Positions 53,615 through 63,483 of a stretch of 64,000 bases of DNA are shown piece after piece (position 1 is the stretch's first letter; each line of letters begins with the position of its first letter). The DNA is taken from assembly GCF_030272615.1 (NCBI RefSeq), contig NC_081414.1, positions 4,279,501-4,343,500 of the forward strand, in the 5' to 3' direction. The notes beneath the pieces were generated by a model. It ran no database searches. It saw only the letters and a program-made list of their open reading frames with translations, and had not been told where the DNA came from. A program made the translations under genes and the position numbers. The DNA is from Cryptomeria japonica (Eukaryota > Streptophyta > Pinopsida > Cupressales > Cupressaceae).

Positions 53615-56161
53615 ATAGGACATATTGATGTAAACTATCCTAATAGCGACAACAAGGACAAACCGGAAAGGTTCAAGAAATCAAAGGAGGAAACTAGAGA
53701 AACTGTTTTGTGGGAGTTGATGAAGGTGTCACAGATGAAGAATTAGAGGATGAAGAAAATGAAGATATTGTGTTTGTTGATGTCAAGGAAGATGTGTCAG
53801 ACAAGAAGGCTCTTGTCTCCTAGTTTGATAATTCCAATGAGTGGATCATTGACAGTTGTTGTTCTCACCATATGACTGGGGACCGGAGCAAGTTTCTATC
53901 CTTGGAGGAGTATGATGGTAGTGTGGTTCGCTTTGGCAATTATACACCTTGCATGGTCAAATGCAGAGGGTCCATCTCTCTGAATGGAAAGGGTAGTGCT
54001 GACAATGTGTATTGGGTTGATGGTCTCAGACACAACCTTCTGAGTGTTGCCCAGTTGAATGACAGTGGCCTCACTCTGGAATTCAAGAATGGAGTTTGCA
54101 GAATCAAAGGAAAGAATGGTGAATTGGTGGCCACCGGCATGCAAACCAAAGGTAACCTATTTCATCTGAATGCAAATATAAGTACATGTATTATGGCTAA
54201 ATTTGATGATAGCTGGATATGGCATAGGAGACTATGCCATGTAAACTTTGATAACATTGTGAAGGCTAGTAAGATCAAGGCAGTTAGAAGGTTGCCAGTG
54301 CTAAGCAAACTGGATAATACCTTGTGCAAAGAGTGTCAATTGGGGAAAATGTCTTCCTCAACCTTTAAAGGTAAATCTTTCACTGCTGACAACTTGCTTG
54401 ATCTTGTGCATACTGATTTGTGTGGTCCTATGAAAACTAGAAGTGTACAAGGTGATAGGTACTTCATGATTCTCACTGATGACTGCTCAAGAATGAAGTG
54501 GGTCACATTCTTGAAAGACAAGTCTGAAGCCTTTGTAAAGTGCAAAGCTTTCAGGGCATTAGTGGAGAAGGAAAGCAGCAAAAAGATCAAGTGCCTGAGA
54601 ACTGATCAAGGAGGGGAATTCACTTCCGGTGAATTCAACAAGTACTGTGAAGAACATGGCATCAAGAGGCAATTGTCTGCCCCCTACACTCCATAGAAGA
54701 ATGGCCTAGCAGAGAGGAATAACCAGACCGTTGTTGAAGCAACTAGAACCATGTTGATTCAAGGAAAGGTAGCTCACACCTTTTGGAGAGAAGCGGTGAG
54801 CACTGCAGTCTACACAATGAACCGGGTACTCATCAAGAAAGGTAAGGATAAAACTCCTTATGAGTATTGGACCGGCAAGACACCTATGGATAGATAATTT
54901 AGAGTATTTGGTAGCAAATGTTACATCAAGAGGAGTGAACACCAGAGCAAATTTGATGTGAAATGTGATGAGGGAATATTCCTAGGATATTCCACCAAGA
55001 GCAAAGCTCTCAAGTGTTTCAACAATAGGATTCAGAGAATTATGGAAAGCATCAATGTAAGAGTTGGTGAAACCTCTGAGAAAACTAAGGAAACCGACAG
55101 TGAGCAAGCAGTAAACAAACCGGTTGCAACCTTTTGGGAATTGGTTGTCAGTCAACCGAGTACCAGTAACATTGTTCCTACACCGGCAGATGTAGATGCT
55201 GATAATAATGGAGATGAGGATGAAGAAGAAAAGCAAGAGGAATCTATCAAGACCATTCCTCGGTATTTCAAGTTGAATCATGATCCTAAGAAGATCATAG
55301 GAGATAAGGATGCAGGAATCCTTACAAGAAGAAAAGTCGGAGAAAACTCATGTATGATCTCTGAATTCGAGCCTAAAACATTCAAAGAGGCACATAAGGA
55401 TGAAGACTGGATCAAGGAAATGGAAGAGGAACTTGACCAGATAGAGAAAAATGGTACATGGTCCTTGGTACCCAGACTAGAGCACAAAAATGTCATTAGT
55501 ACCAAATGGGTCTTCAAAAATAAGCTGAATGAGGATGGCACAATGATTAGAAACAAAGGCAGACTGGTGTGCAAAGGATATGCCCAAGAAGAAGGAGAAG
55601 ACTATGGAGAAACCTTTGCTCCTGCAGCCAGATTGGAAGGAGTTTGTATGCTTCTTGCATAGGCATCTTTTAAAGGTTTCAAAGTATATCAAATGGATGT
55701 AAAATCTGCATTCCTAAATGGTGTATTTGAAGAAGAGGTGTACATTAAGAAACCAGATGGGTTTGCCCTATCTGAAGATAGTGACATGGTATGTAGGCTA
55801 CATAAAGCCTTATATGAGATAAAGCAGACACCTAGAGCATGGTATGAACGCCTGCATTCCCATCTTGTGAATATTGGATTTGAGAGAACAAGTGAAGATA
55901 ACAATATCTACTTGAAGTCTGAAGGAGATTAGATCCTGATTTGTGAGGTATTTGTTGATGATATTATCTTTGGTGGAGATGACAAGATGAGTCATGAATT
56001 TACAGATGAGATGAAGAAAGAGTTTGAGATGTCACTCATAGGGGAGATTTAGTTCTTCATTGGACCACAGATCCAGTAGATGAAGGATGGAATTTTTATC
56101 ACCCAGTCCAAATATGTCAAAGAAGTGTTGAAGACTTTTGGCATGGAAGATAGCAAATTGG
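53615..56161 (+). pseudogene. copia 2 protease, integrase and RT (truncated)
   Basis: In a frame shifted relative to gag. Protease: WIIDSCCSHHMTGD (DSC for DSG). Integrase: WHRRLCHVNFDNI and CKECQLGK (zinc finger), LVHTDLCGPM, LRTDQGGEFTS and NGLAERNNQTVVEATR, so all three catalytic residues are visible. [39 protein letters not shown], and the catalytic box VFVDDIIF. In-frame stops include TAG 54694, TAA about 54895, TAG 55660 and TAG 55930. The frame ends where copia 3 begins (56162), within the RT. Confidence 0.87.
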
Positions 56162-56593
56162 TGTTGAAATGTGGTGACTAATCAGCAAAGTACTGTACAC
56201 TCAGCACGTATCCTCGCCGGGGTCCGGGGCCGGGTCGGGCCCCGGGCAGGGGTTCGGGGGCGGCAACCCCTGAGAAAATTTTTTTTGCTGTTTTTTGTTG
56301 ATGAAAATCGACATTGTAATAAAACCCTAAAAAAGGCCGACTTTGTTTGTTGCCCTAAAAACGCATGTTATAAGCGGTTGGGATGCTTAAGGCATTAAAA
56401 AGGTTGATGTACTATTTTTGCTGGATAATAAGAAAGATTGGACGACTCTGTATGGTGGACGTAACCCATTCTGGGTGAACCACGTTAAATCTCTGTGTTA
56501 TTTGTGTCCTATTTTATATCTTTATCTTTTGTATTTAAATCTGCATATAATTGTTAGTTCATATTTGCTTCGGATCTCCTTGAAACCCTAACA
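56162..56593 (+). repeat. 5' LTR of copia element 3
   Basis: TGTTGAAATGTGG ... GAAACCCTAACA. Contains a GC-rich core (56210-56270) in otherwise AT-rich sequence. Compared with the solo LTR of the same family (35861-36355) it lacks about 40 bases at its start and a GC-rich block. Confidence 0.92.
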
Positions 56594-56595
56594 AT

Positions 56596-56607
56596 TGGTA
56601 TCAGAGC
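56596..56607 (+). other. Primer binding site of copia element 3
   Basis: TGGTATCAGAGC, an exact match to the initiator-tRNA-Met primer site, two bases after the LTR end at 56593. Confidence 0.93.
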
Positions 56608-56653
56608 GAGGTTTTCTATAAATTGGCAGGACTTTCAGATTTGAGTGGGAGCA

Positions 56654-59600
56654 ATGGAGGATTCCAAATTCAAGGTCGAAAAGTTTAACGGCCAAAATTA
56701 TCAGTTATGGAAAATGCAGATGGAGGATTACCTGTATCAAAAGGATTTGTGGCGGCCATTGGAAGGAAAGGCAAAGAAACCGACCACAATATCAGATGAA
56801 GAGTGGGACATTTTAGATAGAAAGGCACTGGGATCCATTCGATTGTGCCTTGCGGCGTCTGTAGCATTCAATATAACAGAAGCAAAAATGACTGTAGATT
56901 TGATGGCAACATTGGCTAAGCTGTATGAGAAACCTTCGGCTTCGAATAAGGTATTTCTTATGAAGCGTTTGTTTAATTTGAAAATGAGTGAGGGAGGATC
57001 TGTAGCGGAGCACTTAAATGAATTTAATACAATTACTAGTCAATTATCTTCGGTAAAAATTACCTTTGCAGAAGAGGTTAGGGCTCTCTTGATTTTATGT
57101 TCTTTGCCAGAAAGCTGGAATAGCTTGGTTATGGCTGTAAGTAACTCTGTCTCTGGTAAAAATACTTTGGTATTTGATGATATTGTTGGTGTTATCCTAA
57201 GCGAGGAAATGCGAAGGAAAAGCACAGGTGAGACTCCAACATCATCGGGTAGTGTTTTGAATGTGGAGAACGGAGGAAGATCAAAGGAAAGAGGAAAAGG
57301 CCCTGGGAATGAGAAGTCACGAGGGAAGTCAAAGAAAGGACGCTCTCAATCTACAGGAAAGAAAGATTGCTGGTACTGCGGAAAGCCTGGTCATCTAAAG
57401 AAAGATTGTTGGTCTCGAAAAAACAAAGAAGGAGACAAAAATGAAAATGACAGTAAGGAAGCTAATATTGCAAGTAATACTTTACAAGATGCTTTAATCT
57501 TATGTTTGGATAATGTTAATGATTCCTGGGTAATAGATTCTGGGGCTTCATTTCATGCTACACCCCATAGAAAATATTTTCTAGATTATGTTCAAGGTGA
57601 TTTTGGACAAGTATATTTGGGTGATGATGAGCCCTGTCAAATTGTTGGAAAAGGAAAGATAAAGATCAAGTTGCAGAATGGTAATGACTAGTTTCTGCAG
57701 GAGGTAAGACATGTTCCTAATTTAAGAAGAAATTTAATTTCTGCAGGGCAACTAGGTAGTGAAGGTTGCATAGTTACCTTCTCAGACAGTATGTGGAAGG
57801 TCACTAAAGGATCATTAGTAGTAGCTAAAGGTGCGAAGGTAGGCACATTATATCTGTGTACTGGTAACACTTACTCTACCTTAGCTGCTACAAATAAAGT
57901 TACTGTAGGGACAACAACAATAAATGTTGCAAGAACAGATTCGATAATGTGGCACCATAGGCTTGGGCACATGAGTGAGAAAGGGATGAAAATCCTTCAC
58001 TCCAAAAATCTATTGCCATGACTAAAGAAGATTGATTTAGAGTTCTGTGAAAACTGTGTTTATGGTAAACAGAAAAGAGTCAGATTTCTCAAGGTTGGGA
58101 AAGAGAAGAAGAGTGAGAAGTTAGAGCTTGTACATTCAGATGTATGGGGACCGGCTCAGGTATCATCTCTTGGTGGCTCTTATTATTATGTTATTTTTAT
58201 TGATGACTCAACCAGAAAAACATGGGTATATTTCCTAAAACAAAAATCAGATGATTTTGAAACTTTTAAGAAATAGAAAGCTTTGGTTGAGAATGAGACA
58301 AAAAAAAAGTTGAAGTGTCTCAGATCGGATAATGGAGGTGAGTATTGCAGCAAAGCATTTGAAGATTATTGTTCCTTAAATGGGATTCGAAAGTAGAAGA
58401 CAGTTCCAGGAACTCCACAGGAAAATGGTGTGTCAGAGAGAATGAATAGGACCATCATGGAACGTGCAAGGAGCATGAGATTGCATGCTCGATTGCCCTT
58501 ACATTTTTGGGCAGATGTTGTACATACTGCTGTCTATTTGATAAATAGAGGACCTTCAACCCCTTTGGATGGTGGTATTCCAGAGGAGGCATGGACTGGT
58601 AAAAAGGTAAATTATTCTTTTCTAAAAACTTTTGGTTGCGAAGCTTTTGTCCATGTTGATAAAGAAAACAAAACCAAGCTTGATGCTAAATCTCAGAAAT
58701 GTACCTTCATTGGATATGGGATAGATGAATATGGCTATCGGTTATGGGATTTTGAAAATAAGAAAATAATTAGAAGTAGAGATTTTATATTCAATGAGAA
58801 GGTTATGTATAAAGAACAGATGCAGGAAAAGAAGCATGAACAGGAAAAACAAGAATATGTTGTGTTGGATGAGATTCCTGAAAATGAAATGCCACAGGTA
58901 CCTGATGCTCAGCAACAACAGATTGTCCCACAAACTACTGCAAGTGTTAGATGTTCTACGAGGACAAGTAGACCCCCTGAAAGATTTTCTCCTTCTTTGT
59001 ATTCTATTTTATTAACGGATTCTGGTGAACCAGAAGAATATGAAGAAGAAATGCAGGTGGATGCCAAACAACAGTGGCAGCTAGGCATGAAAGAGGAGAT
59101 GGACTCCCTGATAAAAAATAAGACTTGGGACTTAGTTCCTCTACCTGCAGAAAAAAGAGCCTTGCCTAACAAATGGGTTTATTGGCTGAAGGAGGAGGAA
59201 GGAGGTCAGAAAAGATATAAGGCCAGACTTGTGGTAAAAGGTTTTGCACAGAAAAAGGGTATAGATTATGATGAAATATTTTCTCCAGTTGTAAAAATGA
59301 CTTCAATTAGAACTGTACTTAGTCTTGTGGCTGCAGATGATTTACATCTTGAACAATTAGATGTCAAAACAGCTTTTCTCCATGGAGATTTGGAGGAGGA
59401 AATTTACATGTTGCAACCACAGGGATATGAGGTCAAAGGTAAGGAGAACTTGGTGTGCAGGTTGAAGAAAAGTTTGTATGGCCTAAAGCAAGCACCCCGA
59501 CAATGGTATTTAAAATTTGATAGTTTCATGGCTGAACACAGTTATCATAGATGTCATTCTGATCATTGTGTATATTTTAAGAGATTTGATAATGGCAGAT

Positions 59601-60580
59601 ATATTATCCTGTTGCTTTATGTTGATGACATACTTGTTGCTGGGTCTAACATGCAACATATAAATGATCTTAAACAGAAATTAGCCAGGTCATTTGCTAT
59701 AAAGGATTTGGGTGCAGCTAAGCAAATTCTCGGTATGAGGATTACACGGGACAGGAAAAATAGAACCTTGAATTTGTCCCAAAGTGAGTATATAAAGAAG
59801 GTGTTGAAAAGATTTAACATGCAGGATGCAAAAGCAGTTAGTACACCTTTGGCTAGTCATTTCAAATTGACTAAGGAGATGTGCCCAAAGGCACAGGAAT
59901 AGGTTAATAAAATGTCTAACATCCCATATTCATCAGCTGTTGGTAGTCTGATGTATGCAATGGTATGCACAAGGCCAAATATTGCACATGCAGTGGGAGT
60001 TGTGAGCAGGTTTATGAGTAATCCGGGTATGGAACATTGGAATGCTGTGAAATGGATTCTTCGGTATTTGAAAGGAACTACTATGAAGGCATTATGTTTC
60101 AAAGGATCTAATGCTGCTCTAAGTGGATTTGTTGACTCTGATCTGGCAGGTGATATTGATTCACGAAGGAGTACTACAGGGTATGTTTTTACTATAGGGG
60201 GAACTGCAGTCAGTTGGATTTCTAGGCTGCAAAAGGTTGTTGCACTTTCAACCACTGAAGCTGAGTATGTTGCTGCTACAGAAGCCAGCAAAGAGATGAT
60301 TTGGTTGCAATGTTTTCTAAAGGAATTGGGTCAAACACAAGAGGATAGCCCATTGTATACTGATAGCCAGAGTGCCATTCATCTTGCGAAAAACTCTGCT
60401 TTTCATTCAAGGACAAAGCACATTCAGCTCAGGTACCACTTCATCCGGACTATTTTGGAGGAGGGTCAGTTACGGCTTGAGAAGATTCACACAAGTGAGA
60501 ATCCTGTCGATATGTTCACAAAGGCAGTTCCACAGGAGAAGCTGATTTCTTCATCAGTTTCTGTTGGTCTTCTTGATTGA
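56654..60580 (+). pseudogene. copia 3 gag-pol polyprotein, one frame with five stops
   Basis: A single frame of about 1,308 codons, ATG 56654 to TGA 60578-60580, with nonsense codons only at 57689 (TAG), 58019 (TGA), 58274 (TAG), 58394 (TAG) and 59900 (TAG) and no frameshift. Order: gag (FNGQNYQLWKMQMEDYL), zinc knuckle CWYCGKPGHLKKDC intact, protease WVIDSGASFHAT intact, integrase (WHHRLGHMSEKGM, CENCVYGK, LVHSDVWGP, LRSDNGGEY, ENGVSERMNRTIMERAR; D-D-E intact), RT with SLYGLKQAPRQWY and LLYVDDILVAG intact, RNase H (GFVDSDLAGDIDSRRSTTGY, LSTTEAEYVAATEA, YTDSQSAIHLAKN, RTKHIQLRYHFIR). Stops at 57689 to 58394 split gag-PR from integrase. This is a recently active Tork-like family by motif feel. 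The lineage is not certain. Confidence 0.92.
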
Positions 60581-60658
60581 TAATTGTGGAATTTATACCA
60601 GTCAAGTCCTAGTGTTTTATCCAGCGGATGTTGCATGTATAGTGGTGTCGTGTAGTAT

Positions 60659-60720
60659 CAGTCTCCAAGTGGGAGATTGTTCGATGTGGATCCTGGTCAG
60701 TCTCCAAGTGGGAGATTGTT
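60659..60720 (+). repeat. Duplicated polypurine tract and LTR start
   Basis: CAGTCTCCAAGTGGGAGATT-GTT occurs at 60659-60681 and again at 60698-60720, offset 39 bases. Each copy is followed by an LTR-like start, TGTTCGATGTGG at 60678 and TGTTGAAATGTGG at 60717. Either purine-rich AAGTGGGAGAT could prime plus-strand DNA. Confidence 0.9.
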
Positions 60721-60790
60721 GAAATGTGGCGACTAATCAACAAAGTACTGTACACTCAGCACATATCCTCGCCGAGGTCCGGGGCCGGGC
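60717..60790 (+). repeat. 3' LTR of copia 3, truncated
   Basis: About 74 bp matching the start of the 5' LTR with four transition differences, then an abrupt end in the GC-rich GGGGCCGGGCC. The following TTAGCCATG does not match. This is the deletion junction. Confidence 0.88.
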
Positions 60791-60805
60791 CTTAGCCATG
60801 CGGGC

Positions 60806-61891
60806 CTAACATCTACTGCTGCAAATCATGCATAGATGAGATAAGGATCCATCTGCACCAGCTACATCATCTATCCCCAAGCAACTGACACACATATGCT
60901 GGATGGGCTCTCTGTCGCCACCTAATGGCTCATCATCCAATACAATAGGGTGTGCTAATGACGTCCCATGCTGGATAATGGCACCAGTCAACATTGTGGC
61001 CGCCTGAAGAGTCTGTAGCTCCATCGACTCTTTCAGCTCTACTGGGACAGTCTGATGCACCTTGGGTTTGGGTGCTAAGAGGTGACGACTCTCCACAAGT
61101 AATCACCTATGGGCTCTAGGTCTATCTTGGGAAGAGCCACAACCTCTACCATGGAACTCTCTCATGTCAAAACAATTTGGGCGCACATTGAGCACAAACT
61201 CACAATATACTTTTCTCAAAAAATATAATGGCACCTCATAATTATTACAAGGTGGGTCATCAAAGACCATCCACCACCTCTGCCAAAAAAGATTCTTCAT
61301 CTGCACATTGGTACACAAATGTATGGGAAACCTCTTTGCATTAAGAGGTAATGACTGACCAGTTTTGGGATCAACGAAAAGGGAACATATTTGTTGTTTA
61401 CTAATATTTTTGTGTTTTACTCCATTGTATGATAGCCCATTGGCATAGAATTGATGACACCTATCCCTAAAGCTTCCCCATTTGGTAATTTGTGTGGAAA
61501 CAGCTATGGCACCACTAGCTAATGTTTTGAGGCTAGTGGCGAGGGATTGATGATGCTCAAGTTCAGAAGTTTTCAATTTAACAATCAATCTATTGATTTT
61601 AGACGTATTTTGTCCTAACTGATTAATTAATTGCTCCTGTGTTTCGGGTGTGCGATCAAAAGGAGGAAGTGGGGGTTGTTCTTGTGTGTTTTCAGGAGGT
61701 GCATTTGGTTGTTCTTGTGGGTTTTTAGGAGGTGCATTTGGTTGATCTTGTTGTGGATTAGAAGAATCTGGTTTTTGAAACAAAAAATGAAAAAACCTAA
61801 TCAAAATTAATGAAATTAAATTCAAAATGTAAAACAAATTGAACAAACGGGAAAGAAAGACAAAAATAAACAAAAACTAACCTTGATCCAT
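60806..61891 (-). CDS. Unidentified two-exon gene, one in-frame stop
   Basis: Minus strand: a 10-base first exon (61882-61891, M-D-Q plus one base) ends at a donor AAG/GTTAGT. A 114-bp intron (61768-61881) ends AACCAG. Exon 2 opens at 61767 in the same frame and runs 665 bases to a TGA at 61105-61103. The frame continues after that TGA to a stop at 60806, so a longer ancestral product (about 350 residues) was probably cut by one nonsense codon. N-terminus: Gln/Pro-rich with near-repeats NPQEQPNAPP and NTQEQPPLPP. Then a helical stretch (INQLGQNTSKINRLIVKLKTSELEHHQSLATSLKTLA), then a Trp/Cys-containing globular-looking part. I recognise no family. Its position below an LTR and PBS on the same strand suggests an element-encoded, perhaps gag-like protein, unproven. 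Confidence 0.55.
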
Positions 61892-62023
61892 AGCTTGGAG
61901 GACAAATCTAGCACTCTGTTCGTGGTTTAGGAGAGGAAATGAAAAAAAAAAATGAAGTAAAAATGCGCTATTCACGGGTAAATGAGACCCATTTAAAAAA
62001 AAAAACATTTTTTAACAGGCATC

Positions 62024-62167
62024 GCATACGCAGTTATATTTGGATTATTAGCACATACGCACTCATTTTCCTAAAAGCAGCGCATACGTGCTACCTTCTC
62101 TAGGCTCGGGAAGAACAAACCTAAGCGCGTACGCGGGAATTTCAAATTTTAGAACCGCGTACGCGCT
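62024..62167. repeat. Cluster of GCRTACGC motifs
   Basis: Five copies of a GCATACGC/GCGTACGC word at about 62024, 62053, 62082, 62126 and 62157. The first three are exactly 29 bases apart. The last two contain the perfect palindrome GCGTACGC. They lie 130-280 bp upstream of the minus-strand ATG at 61891, so a promoter or leader role is possible. Confidence 0.8.
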
Positions 62168-63030
62168 ACTTGTTTTTCCATGTTTTTTTTTGGTTGGTAT
62201 CCACTTTTCTGACCACCATCTTTGTGCACATACCAAAAGTTGAAAAACTTATGAAGTTGGAGCAAGGCACCTGAATGGACAATCTTAGTTGATGAAATGT
62301 GGTTGATGACAATTGACTGGCATTGAAAGTCATAGTTTTGTGAATTGTTAGTCACCAAAACACTCCTCTAAGTATTCACAACCTTAAAGGAAAATATCTC
62401 AGTCCATTCAACAATTTTGCAGGTTGAATATTTCGCAGGTTGAATATACTGTGGAGAAAAAAACTGTCTCTCCAGAATAGAAATGTGTGACTCTAAGAAG
62501 AACATCACTACCAATAATAGTGTTGGAGGAAATGGGATCTTTTGCCAATGTCAATATAGCACTGCCCCAAAAATGATCGCTCCAAAGACTACAATAATAT
62601 CATTGGCAAGAAAATTTCAAAGTAGATCACCACCCAAATCATACCACACCCGCAAACCAGGTAAGAGAATATCACTGGTGAATATATTGATGTTGACTTG
62701 GATAGAAAGGTATTGCAGGAAGGATATTGCTACCAATAGTCTTAGACTAGTTGATATATTGCTTCAGGTTGATATGTATTGTTGAAACTGCAACACGAAT
62801 GGAATAAATTGCTCTTTCTAATCATTGTTGGTATGAATATTGCTACAACTGACAAACAAAAGAGGGAGAATATCTCCACAATAGTAATAACAAATTGAAT
62901 AGAGATGACTTCTATAAATTCTGATAATTTTCAATGCTGAAATGATATGAAATTTGCAAACAAGGCTATGGGAAGATGCATATTGGATCTCAATTGATTA
63001 CTCAATCCTCTAAACAAGAAGGTAGTTATC
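62168..63030 (-). other. Leader of an LTR element, no ORF recognised
   Basis: Non-coding DNA between the primer site at 63050 and the gene start at 61891, with GCAGGTTGAATAT duplicated at about 62420 and 62436 and several GATATTGCTAC/ATATTGCTTC phrases. Open frames on both strands are short and unconvincing. Confidence 0.4.
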
Positions 63031-63038
63031 TTGGACCG

Positions 63039-63050
63039 GCTTTGATACCA
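63039..63050 (-). other. Primer binding site of a minus-strand LTR element
   Basis: On the minus strand TGGTATCAAAGC follows directly after the LTR end TTCTTCAACA. It is a one-mismatch initiator-tRNA site, identical to that of the minus-strand copia. The interior of this element therefore lies to the left. Confidence 0.82.
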
Positions 63051-63483
63051 TGTTGAAGAAATTAGGTGCCCAAGATGAATCTTTCTAAGCTTCATAACCA
63101 AGCAAGCAATAACCAACCATACAAAAGAGAATGTTGGAGCTAAGTAATGAACACTAAATGAGATCAAGAAGCAAAGCTTGAGATTAAACTGCAATGAATT
63201 GATATAATATAATGCACAAATGAGCTTTCTTATATAGGCAAAAGGTTGGACAATTGAGAGAACAGGTTATGCCATGTGGCTCAATGAGATGAGGGAGTAG
63301 GTAGGAGTAGGTACTACTACCCTATACAAAAATCAAACACATAAAAATAACTCATCTCTATCTAGAATGACACCTAAGATCAACTAACATGAACAATATT
63401 AAATGATTGTGCCATGTGACAAATAAAGTTATCCTAAGTAAACTTAACGAGAGTAAATATAATAAATCTAATTTACTCCAACA
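63051..63483 (-). repeat. 5' LTR of a minus-strand element
   Basis: Minus-strand limits TGTTGGAGTAAATTAG and ATTTCTTCAACA, 433 bp. A TATATAGG word at 63231 (TATAAGA on the minus strand) could be the promoter. The end portion matches 22562-22712, giving a second copy of this LTR family in the window. No 3' LTR is present. Confidence 0.75.

Larger units (their letters stand above)
51225..56161 (+). mobile_element. Copia element 2, 3'-truncated, nested in the CACTA element
   Basis: 5' LTR 51225-52736, iMet-type PBS, gag, protease, integrase and most of RT in copia order. Broken at 56162, inside the RT after the TQSKYVKEVLKTFGMEDSK segment, by insertion of copia 3. RNase H and the 3' LTR appear nowhere downstream, so they were lost with the deletion ending at 60791. 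The left target site would be AGTTC (51220-51224), which cannot be confirmed. Confidence 0.9.
56162..60790 (+). mobile_element. Copia element 3, nearly intact, nested in copia 2
   Basis: 5' LTR 56162-56593 (432 bp), PBS, one gag-pol frame (56654-60580), duplicated polypurine tract, and the first about 74 bp of the 3' LTR (60717-60790), after which homology stops abruptly. It is the least decayed element here (no frameshift, intact catalytic motifs, five stops). The left flank ATTGG (56157-56161) would be the target duplication. The right copy is deleted. Confidence 0.93.

Noticed and set aside
53896-55904. Several long minus-strand frames opposite copia 2
   Set aside because: They are antisense shadows of the integrase and RT coding sequence, which shows clear catalytic motifs on the plus strand.
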